In this document: one piece after another, positions 27,601 through 42,100 of the stretch
Numbering within the stretch: the first letter of the stretch is position 1
How the letters are laid out: every line of letters begins with the position of its first letter
Assembly (NCBI RefSeq): GCF_029227915.1
Contig: NC_079883.1
Span: forward strand, 6,450,001-6,510,000
Direction: 5' to 3'
DNA: 60,000 nt
Source: Hydractinia symbiolongicarpus
Taxonomy: Eukaryota; Cnidaria; Hydrozoa; Anthoathecata; Hydractiniidae
Translations under genes and position numbers: made by a program
Notes under the pieces: model-generated
Told to the model about the DNA's origin: nothing
Databases searched by the model: none
The model's input: the letters and a program-made list of their open reading frames with translations, nothing else

Positions 27601-30600
27601 ACTAAAACATGTGATTGCATTTTAGTGGAAGCAATTAGTTTTTTAACGGTTAAATAATAAATACAAAGCACATTATATGAGGAAAACAATTGGGAAATTT
27701 GAATACAGTTTAGAATGCTGTGTTTTTTTTTTGATTTAGCAACTACTATATTTGTCGGGTGTTAACATCTATATAAAATAATTTTTTAAAACATAGTAGC
27801 TAATTACAATTAGTGTTATTTTTTTTAACATTGTTTGTTCCTTGTATACAAAACTTGTCATGCATTGAAAGTCATGGTTTGCACAAATATCAAATGAATA
27901 ATTTTTAAATATAAACAAAGTTTCAAAAAGATTAGGAAAAGTGGTCTTGCTTCCAATCTAGTGGTATTTTGAGAAAGAAACAACAATGTACTTTTCCTGA
28001 TCAAAATTTATACACTTTTGCTTTGGTGAAAATAATTCTTAGCTATGTCAAATTTGATAAAAAAATGGCACATAGTGTTAATGAAATGTTTTCGGTAGTA
28101 AAGATATTTCTCGGTTTCTTTCTGTTTGTTTTTGTTCATCTTTTACAGATGAAAATGTATAATGCTTATGTATAAGAAAACAAACATTTCTTAAACCGAA
28201 GATAAATTTATAACTAGAGCAGCGTGTATTCTATTTCCATACTGTCAAAAAATGTGATTAATTATTACAAACCAACTATTAGAAATTTCTACAATTTTAG
28301 AAAGATAATCCTTTAAGTGATTAAAAATCAATTTACAGATTGTACGAAAGCAGCTACCACTATTTACACGACCATTAAACTTAGATTGATGAGATCAACC
28401 ATTACAGCTAAATTATGGTATCAAACGTGTGCTGGCTTTTATGTATGTTCAATGCTCGTGCAATGTGCGAATGAATGTTAACTTTGTAATGGTATGACAA
28501 CTTATTCTCAATCTGATTGATGTATTTACCTTTCGTTTGTGAGAGGCGGACGAAAATGCGATGGAAATCCTTCTCATCATCTACCATTTGCATGTGCATT
28601 CATTTTTAATCTATTTTACTGTTATCATAAGCGAAACTAGTAGAAGGTTAAAGCAAAATAAGCTATTTGAAGCTATTTATGACTCCTCTAATATATTGTT
28701 TATGAGTAGTAGAGTAGATTCGAATTCCAATAATGGAATTTGGACTAGTTTTTGAGTACACAACCCCCTCCCTCCCTCCCTTCCTCCTCTTTAATTAACC
28801 TTACAATATAACCTTACAAAAAGATTGGAAGAATTTAGGAAGCGTAATATAAACAAATTACATACGCACGTCAGAGGTCTGGGATGACTTGGAAGGTCAG
28901 AGACCTTTCTGACTTTCCTAGTCATTTTTTTAATTTAGAAAAGGTTAGCAAACTTTATAACTCAGGAAAAACATGAAGATTTGATGTAACCTTTGTTCAC
29001 CTTTCTTCCAAAAACATTCATGTGTTTTCCATGTATCGAACCTGATTTTTATTAGCATTGTGCAATCGAAAATATAGTTACACAAGTCTAACAATTTGAA
29101 CAATCAAAGGAACCAAAAATCAATATCGATCTTTTATTTGAAATGTATTTAATTTGAGATGTAGTTGGTTATAGCATTTGCTCGTAAAACAAGCAGACTG
29201 TTTTTTTCAGATGGATATCGTGATGCATGTATATATGTATTTTTTATTTCTAAATTCCTTACATTTTCATTCGTTATAAAACTTTCAGAATGTTTGATAT
29301 ATCATGATTACTAGCTACTACTGGCTAGTTAATTAATAACATTCTTATAAATTCTTTTCTTTTTTTTCTTTTTTTTTAAGTTCTCCTTCTGAAATTTTCA
29401 AAATCTTCTCTTATCTAGCAACTTTAAGCAGATCTTTAACTTTTTTGTTTCTGTTACACTGCACATGCCGCATTCGAAATGTAACCTTCAAATTATTAAA
29501 CTGTTAGCATACTGCGATTTTGAAGTTTTTTTCGACAAATTTGTGATCTCTTCACACTTGGTTTCACTCATTCTAATTAGCTTGTTTGACGCATAAACTC
29601 TTTTTATGAATGCTTTCCTCTGCTTTCACTCATTTTTGACATGTTTGAAACGAATTAATTATTCGCATCGTGTGATTGTGTTCGAATGTTAGTGCTCGAA
29701 TGTACTTACGTTCTTCAATTAATTGTATTAAATTAAAGAATATTTTCTACAAAACTTCTGAAACTCCATCAAAATTCACTGAAGTTCTTTTGTCAGTGCT
29801 CTCTCAGCAAACGGTTCACCGCTTACAAAACGGTAACGGAATACAAAAAGGAAATAGCATATAGTACCTATAAATTTGAACATGTTTTTGAACAAAAAAC
29901 GTGTTGTGAAATGCATTTGAATGCTCAAATTGTAAACATTTGAATTAGTGGATTCTCGAGTTAAGAACGCTTGAGCTAGAGAGTGCTTTAATTGTTGATT
30001 CAACTTGAGAATAGATTCTCTATGCATTGCGGAAAAATAGACTGTCAGTGACTTTAGAGAATAATTTTTAACCATTTAAATTATATAATTTAAGCATAAC
30101 CCCCGTTCCGCTTCATATATTTTGAACATTCGAAAGTCACAAATACTTCATAATAAATGTACTCACCTTCAGAGCGCAGCATAAACAATGTAAATTTTGA
30201 TTTGAAGTCGGTTGATAAAGAAGACATATCACTGTATCACATCGAAGTATCACTGTATCACATTTTCATTAACATATTGTCAGACAGTAAGTCAGTGTAT
30301 CATATATCCCTTCATATATTATTTTTGTTTTATTTATTTACTTTTTTGTTCTACACCTTCCAATGAATCAGTGATTGGAGAGTCGCAGCTGTTACTTTGT
30401 CTGCATTCTTGCATCTAGACAGTGACAAAATTGTCTTTCAATAGAAATCAGTTCATGTGAAATAAAAATATCATTTTGACACACTTTAAGAGTGATAGAC
30501 GTAGTATTGATATTTCCTTATTAGCTACTTGGCAACATCCTTCGACAGTTGAGCATGAAGTAAGTAACCTAGCCTAATATACAGTCATGTGAACGTTAGC

Positions 30601-33169
30601 GTCTGTCTTTTGAAAAAACGTTGTCAAGTTTGTTGACACTCTGGTTGTACAAAAAAATGCTGGTACGAGCACAGAGGATGTGAAAGGATGTGAAAATCAT
30701 TTTTTCAGTTAAAAGGAGCTCGATTACCGCAAGATTTGTAACAAACTTTGCAAGAGAAACGTCTGCAAAACACTTCACAGTTATTTCTGCGCATTTTTAA
30801 ACTTCAATTTTATTCATCATCCTTTTTGTTCTTATTGAATAACTTTGTTTTGGTTAAGTTGCTATAGGGATTAACCTTTATCAATTTAAGTGCGTCACGA
30901 ACGCATAATCTCTCAATACAGTGTAATATTACATACTTGACCACCAAGAACGACCTGAACAGTAGTAAAGAAATGTGTAAGTAGTCTGGAGAGGTGTTAA
31001 AAGATACAAAAAAAATTTTTAAAAAAATATGGAATCAAATAATGGTAGTGATAGTTGAGTAATTTTGGTTAAATATTCCATAAAATTTATTTTCTTATTC
31101 TAAAGTAATTTTCCATATCGATGCAACTAATTCGACTCTAAAAGTTGAATTTAATAAAACAGTCAAATGACGTCACAAACTACAAATGAAGTCATTTTAA
31201 ATGCTTTCAACTGCCACTTGAATCTGAGGTATAAGAACCTGCAAAGGAAACTATTGGTCAAATTGTTAAGAAAATTAACATTTTTGACATATTCTTATGC
31301 GGAAAAGAAAAGAAAATACTTGAAATTCTGAAGTTTTTTTTACTACATGACAACACTTTGTAACGTCATTCTGAAAACAATATAACCAAATCATACGCGC
31401 TGACGTCCTCCAATATGAAACACCATTACACCAAATACCGTAGTTGACACACTAGTAAGCTGAAAATTTTCTTTTTCTTAAACCCACTGCGATAAAATTA
31501 GCGCGAGATGGAGAAGCAAAGTGTACAGTCTGATTTTTAGCGTAAGGCATAATATTCGCTGTTTGGATTTGTTTATTATTGTTTGCCATCAAAATATCAA
31601 AATTAAAATTTAAGTAAAAATCAAAATGCTCAAGGGACCAAGGAATTTTAATTCGAAGTAAAAAAAGCGTTCATAAAAGAGAAGATTGTGTATCGTTGGG
31701 AAGGCAAATATATAGTCAAAATAGAGAGAAAATTGCAGGCAAAAGGGAGAAAAGGGGAATTGCAATCTAGGCGCGACTCACTAACATCGCAACCCACGTA
31801 TCGTCAGAAAATATCCTTAATGCAAGGTTGATAAAATGGTTCATTTTCAAAACAAGGTAAAAAAAGAGCCCCTTTACCAAAAAATTTGCGAGAAAAAAAA
31901 AAGTTCTTACAAGAGTAAAGGAGCTGTGTATTAGAGCTGTGAATTATCCATCATGCATTGCGTAACTACGTGATTATTTATTTACGCATGCTCACACAAA
32001 CAATAAACATAAGTTTTATATGAAGAGAAAATATTCATTGAAGCGATGCATGCACGTGCCTGCAACCTAATGAGCTCATACCTTATTAAGAACTTTGAAC
32101 TCAATTTACATATTCATCTTCCGCATATTGAAGCGACTTATTTAAATATTTAGCGCGTTTTTACTTTGAATAAATACTCGCTGGCGCCAGGAACCATTAC
32201 CTACAACTTTGTTTGACGTTCTTCAAAAGAATCAACATGAAAATGACGCTCCAGGCTTGTTATGAATAGCCTTAATAAAACCTTCTATTAACCTCTTCTT
32301 TAAAATAATTTTTCACTGCATGGTTGGGTTTTAATGCATTATTTTGTTATAGTGGTTTATAAAAAACTCGTCTAAAATAATGGAACAAAAAGTATGGACT
32401 TAAATCTAAACCATTGCCTAACTTAAGAACGTTACTGGAATCAAACTTTATATAAACTTTTTTAATTTTGGATAATCTTTGTTTATGTCGTGACAAGCTG
32501 TAGATCTTTATGTAAATAAGTAGATTAAATAAATAAGCAAATAAAAACAGTGCAATCCTTCGTCTATGTGTTATTCAAAATGGCAGATATGGATCAGAAA
32601 CAAAGAAGTTAAGTTGAAACCATCAATTTGTAGCGAAATAAGTGATCATTAAAATATGTCTTTTTAAAAACTACACGTCAAAAACCTAAAATAAAACAAA
32701 TCCAGTAAAATGATACATTAGTAACACTGAGGTTAAAGCCAGCAGTTTAGAGATTAGCGTCTCGGTTTTGTTGTCATAACGACAGTGTGCATATTGCATG
32801 ACGCCATTTTAGGCGCTTAAAACAATAAAAACATTCGAAGTCTTGACATAGCTAAAACTATTGTAGCAACATATGACGAAATAATAATAATGAATAATAA
32901 GTAAGAAAATTAGGATAAGAACATGGTATATTAAGTGTATATTTACATGTAAAATATTAGTAAAAATGTCATGTTTGTTTTGACACTTTTTTTTATGATA
33001 GTCTATTTCTCAAAGTATTATTATAAGGCTGCGTGTTGTATGGTGCACTGTTGAATTCTAGTCAAGCATATATGAAATAAAAAATTACGGAGAGCGATTA
33101 CTGCAGCGCAACATCATGATGGTAGAGTATTTTTGATTACACAAATAAACAATTTTTCGAAGGGACAAA
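21651..33169. other. Long non-coding upstream region of Meis
   Basis: About 11.5 kb with no supported gene. TGACGTCA occurs at 24858 and 31169. The last 2 kb include CpG-containing patches around 31940-32200 (for example GCATGCACGTGCC) that could belong to the Meis promoter, but no TATA box or initiator can be assigned with confidence. The largest frame, 22727-23032, has no recognised similarity. Confidence 0.5.
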
Positions 33170-33181
33170 ATGGACAGAAGG
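33170..33181 (+). CDS. Meis: Meis exon 1 (probable start exon, 4 codons)
   Basis: AAAATGGACAGAAGG is followed directly by the donor GTAACG. It encodes M-D-R-R and ends in phase 0, which is what exon 2 needs because exon 2 opens in phase 0. Vertebrate MEIS genes also begin with a tiny four-codon exon (MAQR), so size and phase fit the family. The ATG has A at -3 and G at +4. The link across a 1579-nt intron is inferred; a rival 12-codon exon lies at 13794. Confidence 0.5.
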
Positions 33182-36100
33182 GTAACGTGTTTGTTTTAAA
33201 TATATTTTATTTTCTATGTTTTTTTATTTAATTAAATTTGACGTTTCTTTTGATAGCTGTCGATACATAGATTTAGTCTTTCATTATATTTTATCGATAA
33301 CTTGTCAAATTCTTTGAGATGTTGATTTTTTGTGTTTAGGGAGGGATTTCTGTCACCAAGACTTCAAGAAAACATTTACTGCTGTCAATGTAACACTAAT
33401 CATGATGATTTCATTTTTTTCAGTCTTTATAAAGCTTAACTATAAAACATAAAAGTCGTAAAACATCACAAATATTTTGTCGTTAAAATATTCGCTTGTT
33501 TGGATATGATTGTTTAGAGAGTAAATTCATTTATTGACTTTGGTTATGTTTTTGTCAATTCTTCAAGTTGTTTGTATGTTTGCTTTAGGCTAAAATGATT
33601 AGCTCGGACAGATATATATATAACTACAGCTTAAGGATAAATGTGAGAGTTGAGTAGCTTTACTCAAATAAATCCGTAACGAAGGCCTTGTGTATATACG
33701 GGATATAACGAGATAATTGATTTTACATATATACATCTTCAAATATAATATGTATATATTATAGTTTATTATATAATTTAATAAAAAAAAGAAAGAAAGA
33801 AAAAAGGCCCAAAATGTGAGAGTGAGATTAAATCTTCATTTATTTATCATATCATTAATGATAATAAGACAGGTTTTGCAGCATGGTAAATAGACACTGT
33901 TGCATTGATTTAAAAATAATAAAAACAACTATTCAAAATAATATGTCTTCGATTCGCATGCACAAAAATGTTGCGTTCGTATAACTGAGGTCAACTGCTG
34001 CTATTTTAGGATTGATTGTGTATTTTTAACATATTATGTTGAAATTTTGGATTCTGTTTCAACTGTGCAAGATTTTTTTTTGTTCTACGGACCACAACAC
34101 TCGCAATGTTTGTTGTAACTCTACCATTTAAACGTCTTTATTTTATATATAGTATCTTTTCAGGTTAAGGAAGATTTAAACAAAGAAAAATAAAAAAACT
34201 TTTGTAGGTCTTGTTATTCACCGGATTGAAGGGTTAAGCACGAGATTTTAAAATGTAAAAATATCTTTTTATACAATTCCATTTGTGTATTTTTTTGAAT
34301 CTATCCATTCATTTGACTTTTTATATCCTTTCCTTTAAATACTTTTAATGCTATAATACATAATCCTAATACACATGCTAATATTATCTGATGACTGAAT
34401 TTACGCCATTTTACGACAACATTTTACGCCGTTTTACGACAGGGATTATCTAGAATCACTGTCGAAATCACTCCCATATAAGCTGGTGTAAGAGAATTTT
34501 TTGAAATATGTGAAATTCAAAGTTACTTTTTTGTTTACAAATTATTTTAATCGTGTATTTGGACAAAATGGTACTGAATCTTTCGCGTAAGATATGATAT
34601 AAAAAACTCATATAATTTTTTTTTTATATTTGAAATGATATTTTTTTAAGTTCTTTTGCTATTTTGAAAAAAGAAAAAAATTGAACTCATTAAAAAGCTT
34701 ATAATTTTATTATTTTTATTTCTATATTCTATATTAAACTTGTTTGCGTTTTTAATTTAGGTGACTAGTGATTTTCCTTCTCCATATGGATTATCAATAG
34801 CAGAAGGGCAAAATCCTGATATCCCTCCACCTGAGATCGATGAATGTGCAAATTTATCAGCATTTTCCACCACACATACAGAACGTCCACAAACACAGGA
34901 AGAAATCGATTTACAATTAAAAAAAGATAAAGAAAATATTTACAAGTGAGTATAACTGAAAAATAGCTCTCTTTTTCATTAATTTCTTTATTTTTTATTA
35001 TTATTATCATTATAATTATGCAGAGATGGTGCAGTGGTAGCGCTATTACCTCGTAATCATAAGGTCACAGGTTCGACTCTCCATTCCGGTGCACTTTAAA
35101 TGTAGCGTTGTCAGCCCATTTGGTCCCACCATTTGGTCCCACCCGACAATTGGCTTGCGTGGTAGGCCAGTAAGTTAAAGCAATGCTATGCGTATATCTA
35201 GCGGGTAATGGAACCTTAATTACCATCAGAGGGGAAGAAGAACCAGCCGTTAAGATCGAATCTCTAAGGACGTTAGAGCTTCTTGTTACTTACTTACAAA
35301 ATGTCAAATTTTTTTTCTAATGATGGAAAGACAACGTCAAATACTTGATATTGTTACATAGTTTATCGCTATGTTTTGGTTGTTATGTACATTGGCAAAT
35401 TCATTTGAACGCTCATTTTTAGTGTAATTTCAATTTTTATTCAGTCAATTGACGTTTTATTGTGACATAATGTTGACAGGATTTGTCAATGGATTTATGC
35501 ATGATGTTTTGACATGTTACACTGCTGACGAACAAAAATATAAATGAACGTAAAAGGATAACACAAGATGTATTGGACCATCAAACTTAAGAAAATATTA
35601 ATGATTAGGAAATAAATAAACGAAAATGCATATGTGATATTTATTGAAATTCAAAAGAAGTTTAGGTTCTGAAGGCGTTTTGTATGATCATTTTTCATTT
35701 TTTTGTTTGTTTTTTGTTTTATTTATTTTTATGTCTTTTATTTCAGTCATCCACTATTTCCACTCCTCGTACGCGTATTTGAGAAGTGCGAACGAGCTAC
35801 TCTTCTCAGTCGTAATCCGGACAAACTGGACAATTCAAATGAAATTTGTACCTCTCAGTCATTTTCTGATGACATAGAAGCTTTTTCAAAACAGGTATGT
35901 CCTCATCATTATCACATAGCATTTAAAACGCCCATCGCGCATCACATAACGCCCTAATCTGAATAGGCGCTCATCCTGATTTAAAAATAATTAAGAAATT
36001 TCTTTTGAGCTACGCAGAGAATATTTTTTGCATCCTTTTTGTTTGTTTTTTTTACCTATTTTTTACGCGTCATTTTTTTACATTTAGCATCGTGCGGACA

Positions 36101-39100
36101 AACCAATTTTCACAACAAACACTGAGATGGACAACCTGGTAAGCTTTATTATTTATTATTCTTCATTACAATATTTTATCTTTTATTTTATTTTTTATTT
36201 TTTTAATTACCGTTTATTTTTTTCATACAATATTTTTACTTTTTTATTTTTTTTATTTTATTTTATTTATTTATTCATTTTTAGTTATCATTTTCGTTAT
36301 TTACTTTTTCGGATTTTTCCTCCCTTTATTTTCTTCTCTATTTTTCATAATTACGTTATGTTATATTATTTTAATCTTTTTTTTTAATTTTATCTTTTGC
36401 ATTATATTTATTATGCATGAATTTTTTGTTTATTATATTTTATATATATAATTTTTATACTTTCTTGCTAAATGTTACTTCTTTCTCGGATTCGAATTTT
36501 CTAAAAATATTTTTTATTATTACTATTCTTTATTATTAATTATTTTAATTGTATATATTTATTTTATTATTACTGTTACACACTAAATACATACATCACA
36601 TAATCATGTTCTTTACTTTGTCCCTTTTTGACCTTGTGCCCAAATGTTTTATTGTTGTATTTAACATCAAAACGAGGCACAGTCTTAATAACGAGTATTC
36701 CACACCTTTTTTATCGGGGTTAAAACCTAAAAAAATTATTTAAGCATGACTTGGGAAAAAATTTTTAAGCCCCAATCTATTGAGAATTTGCATTTTGCTT
36801 AAAGCTGGACTTTTTTTAAAAAAAGGAAGAAATGAAACCACTCCTTGATGAGGTAAGAATAGGTGCTTTTTGTTTATATCATACTGACATTATGTTTAAT
36901 TGAGCAACTGATCAGCTATTTGTTTGTTTCAGCTCATTCAAGCAATACAAGTTCTAAGATTTCATTTACTCGAGATTGAAAAGGTAAGATTATTTTGACG
37001 AAGTTTTGTTTTTTTTTTAATAATAGCAAGAAGTCTTGTTGAATGGATAATTCCAGGGACGTATTTTTTATCTTGATGTTTTTATTTCCTTACTTTGTAT
37101 CCTGTTCTGTTTTAACTCTTTTGGGCAAAAACATTAGTATAAAGTTTTGTACAGTACAAAAGTAGCATTTCCACAGCTTTAAAGTTGCATATTCGATAAA
37201 TTAAACACAAGTTTATTGGTTTGTTAAATAGTTTGGCATAATCATTGCAATAAGTCAGTCCACTTGAACATACTTGTCATTTGCATTAGAAAGGAGTTGA
37301 CCTCTATGAATCAAAGTTCTCAAACGATGAGCAAAGGAGATACTTGCTGCTTCAAAACTATAGACATACATAATATAATTTGTCAGTAGGCTTGAATAGT
37401 ATACAATCATAAACGAAACATCAAATAAATATCATCGCATCAAAGTATTGAAATATATGTAATGTATTGAAGCAAAAGTAAACGTTTTTAAAGAAGAAAT
37501 CTTTCTGTTAGAGTAAACGTTCAGCGAACCGTCAATAAATTTAGATTATTTTGAAGGGATTTTGTCACTAGTTTAGGTGACTGGAGTGTATTGACTGTCA
37601 ATGAAGATCAGAGTATGTTATTTTGTCTTTTTACATTTTAGCTTGTGTACAAAATTTTTAAAGCCGCGTCCCGATTAACTCTTTTTGAAATAGATTTATG
37701 TGTTGGAGCTTAGTTCCAATATCTTGTTGCAGTACCATAATTCACAATTTTCTTCATAATAAAAACAAGTACTCCAACTAAAATAGAATTTCTTCTTTGT
37801 TGTAGGATATGGAAATAGCTTAGAATAGAGATAGAAAGGAAGTTTAAGAGGGGTTTTTGTACAAGTAAAATTCCTGAAAAAAAGTTTGGGGCAGATCCAG
37901 TGCGTTTTGTTATTTAGCCCTTGTATGCAGGACAGAATTTATTTTTATAGAATGAATGATTTTTAGTTTAAATAATTTTAATGTTATGCCTTGTTCTTTA
38001 TCACAAAGCATGTTTTGTTGCCCAAATTGGTTTGCCTAAGCACTTTACTTAGTCTGTCAACATGTGGGCAAAACTGAGCTCAACGAGTATGTTTTTTAAC
38101 AGTAATTGAATAATTTTCAATTAATATCAAATAATTTTTTTTGTAAAAAAATTTGAATTAATATCTATGTGTTTGTTCTTTCAAGAATGTAATACTTCAT
38201 CGGACCCAAATCATTGTCACATCCTGAAACTGTTCACACTTTCGTCAGGATAAATTTTGGGCTGTTGAAGTATTGTCTTATTCGGTATTTCCAAGATACC
38301 AACTTTAAGAAATGAATATTTCCTGTAACTGGAATTTTCTTATTACGGCTCTCTAAATAAACACATCCTGATAACATCCTGTACTTGTGTTATAGGTGCA
38401 CGAACTTTGCGATAATTTCTGCAAGCGATACATCGATTGCTTGAAAGGAAAAATGCCTCTTGATCTGATCATCGAAGATGGCGAAAAAAGAGATATAAAA
38501 ATTGAAAAAATGGACGAAAACGAGGATGAAGTGACTACACCAAAATCAATTTCTTCACCAACGGTAAGTTCTTTCAAGGGTAGTATGACGTCATCGGCAT
38601 TAATTAAATACAATCGTCTCGCTTAGTCAAACCGACTTGTTGATAAATAGCTACCTAAATTATTTGTGAAATTTTTAAATAATTTTATTATTGAGCGGGT
38701 AATAATTTTCTTGTGCCAGAAAGTACTGTAGGAGTGATAAATTAAAATGTCTTTCAGAATACCGTTGCGCGAAAACCAACGCAGCGACTTTCAACTTTGT
38801 TCCCAATGCTCTTAGATTTTTAATTGGACACTGAACTTACTGCACATTAAGATTTCCCAAAAACTTTTTTAATTTCAAAATTTATGTCTAAATACAAATT
38901 AAAGCATGTGGTACATCTTACTAAACCAAGTGACTAATTATAACATAACGCTGATGAGAATTTTACTCCGTAATCATTATCGGCGTTGTTTTAGTTTGAA
39001 ATGCTGCGCGGAAATAGTCTTTGGGTGTTTGTCTGACTGCACAATGATTAAACTTGCACGAAAAAAAAAAACATGGACGTAACAAAATGTGAAGCCTTCA

Positions 39101-42100
39101 TTTTTACATCAGGAGAAAAGATAATCAGGGATTCGTAGCATGCTGTTTGGCGCACGGAAATGTAACTAAATCCGCGGTAAGAGCCGGATACGTGGGAAGA
39201 ACAACAAACTTAGTTTGCCCTTGAGGTTTTCGTTTTACTTGTGGGATAAATTTTCATTAAAACATTCAACATTCTTGACATATTGTGGGTTGTTTGAGTT
39301 GGGTTCATATCTCAAGTGGTCGTTGCTTTGTATTCTACTTTCCCATCCGGCTGAAATGCCAAAACAAACAAATCTTAGCTATCCAGAAACAAACCCTACT
39401 TTTTGTCTATCTTTGTTTGCCTTTTTGTTGGCGCTGTGTTTGTTGCTATGACAACTGGATGAAAAATAAATGGTATACAAATTTTTTCTTCCCTGTGGTG
39501 GGTTCATGTTTAAGATATTGAATCATTGGAAGCAAATAAATAAGTATACAATAAATTCAACCTTAAGATCGTGGTTTTACCTAAAAATACCGCAAAAGTT
39601 CTTTAAATTCACAACAATGGAAATTTCTCATTGCTAACAATGTTTTAGTACTGTAAGGGAAAATGGATTTATTCATCGGCTGCATTAAATACTGTTTGAT
39701 TAAAATAGCTGTCATAACTTTTTTTTAAATAAATTACAATTTCATACAAATAAAAATAATTGGATCCCAAATTCAATATTTATTAATTTTTATTTTTTTT
39801 ATTTTTTATTTTTTTCTTCTAGGAATTACTTATATTTCCTGCGCGTTAGCTCGCCAAAGTGGATAATATGTTTTTATATTTATATTTTTATATTATGTTC
39901 CTTAATTTACCATATTTTTTGTGTGAGTAATACTTTTTGTTAAAATATTTCAACCATTTCTTTCTGTTTATCCAGATTCAACACATACTCTTTAATTGAA
40001 AACCCTCAAACACAAAGCATCTTTTCTTTTCTGGTATCAAAATGTAATTCATTTTACGAGGCAAACAAAACCACCTCAATATCTAATATTAAAATTATTT
40101 TAAACTTCAACAAATTCAAAAACATGTGTCTTCATGAAACACGTTTGCAATGTCAAATCAAGAAAAAAACCTTTACACGACAGCCACGCACAGGTGCTTG
40201 ATTACGTTGGAAGAATGAAACCCAAGGGCGCTACTGACAGGCGTAGGGCGTGAATGACAGGCACAGGGCGTGCGTGACAGCAGGTTGTCATTTCTTCTTA
40301 CAAAATTTCCAGTGCTTAATAAGCGTGTATTTGATGCTGCCCTATGCAACCTGTTGTACTGAAAATCGTAATTGAATTTACGCAAATTGTTATATCAAGT
40401 TGGTGCCCAGCCCTCTATCATTTCATAAAATTAAAAATAAAACACTTTCTTTGTTTCATGGCCAGAGAAACTGTATCGAAGTTGCATGTTTGATCTTTTA
40501 TAAGGATTCTCTCGACAAGGATTTCAATTTCATTTCATGTTTGGTCAATCTCAATCGTACATCAGATCTCTTTTTTCTGGATGTAATTTTTTTTGACAAA
40601 AGATAAAGTTTTTGTTGTCCCGTGTCGACATCCTTCACTCAAATTGTCAAACCATCCAAGCACAATTTTTATCAGCACTTTTCTGTCAGGATATTTGAGA
40701 AGCACACATGAGACAAAGAAAACTGGTTAGTTTTATTTTATTTTTTTAATTCCACTTCAGTTAACTAGTCTTCGATCTTGTTATCACGTGTTTTAGCTAG
40801 CTTAAAATTGAATCATGCTTTGAAATGATTTGTGTTAAAAACAGTTGTTGTAAGAAAGTAAAGTTGTTTCCAATTCCTGCAATCTATCACAACACCCCTC
40901 ACTCTCTTTCCTTTGTGTTCTTTCGAATTCTTTACTTATGTGGAAATTTTACATGCAAGAATTTCATCCAACTTCTATTGCTGAGCAAAAGGAAAGGTAA
41001 TTTTCTTTCTAACTTTGCGCTTAGAAATTCTCAATGAATATTAATTTCACAAAAAAATATTTAAAGAGATAATTTTCAATTCAGGTATTTTTATTATTTC
41101 TAAAATATTTTAAGTTAATATCTGCTCGACGGTTTTGAACGAAATTTACGATAAAGAAATATTTTGCTAATATTTTAGGTAAAAACTGAAAAACTTTTTG
41201 ACATTTTTTCCTGTGTTTAAAACTTTTTATTTAAAGCTACAGTAAAAGTATACTGCTTTACTATCAAGTTTCTGTTATATAAATCTACAATTGCATGTTT
41301 TACATATCTGTGTATGTTTCAGTCAATAAAATTTAGTGGTGATATTCAAATGTTTTAACCTAAACAAAAAAAGTTAATGGAAATTTGCACATGTGAGAAA
41401 AGAAGATATGCTTTAGGTGAAATATCAATTCTCAATTTTTTATATTTTTGTCTAACTGCACATTGTTGAAAAAATAACTTGAATAAAAATTCAGTTTAAC
41501 TATATATAAAATTATGTATATATCATGCAGTTGAACTATAAGAAAAAATATTACTTAAGGAAAGAAATATAAGTAAATTAACAAATAAAAATTACATTTA
41601 AAAGTTGAAATTCTCTTCCCTCGTTATCTGATCACAGTACGGACACGAAATCGGTTGAACTTTAATGTCTGATAAACTTACAGATGGCGATAAGACGATT
41701 CTTTAAATAAGAATAAATACTTTTCAACAACTCTCATATTTTGTTCTGACGCTCATCTTGCAATGTGATCTATTTTGCATCTGTCAAGTTACAATGTCCA
41801 CCGATCAGATTAAAAGAATTAAAGAAGTTGATCTATCATGTTTAATGTTTCCATTGGAAAATGTGTAGTTCCTCTATTTTATCGGATTTAATTACTATTT
41901 CAGATGGTGTAAAAAATATTTGAACAATATGCACAAATGAGTATATTCAAAGATAACCAAAATTAACGAGTATTTCTTTTGTTTATTTTTATATATAAGA
42001 TTTTTTTGAATACAAAAGAAATAGTTTTTAAGGATATTCTCCCTCCTAAGTCTCGTTTGACAGCAACAAGGCAAAATAGAGTGACAAAGTCAGAAAACCG

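Noticed and set aside
35020-35095. Functional tRNA gene
   Set aside because: Internal promoter boxes are present, but the acceptor and anticodon stems do not pair; better read as a SINE head.
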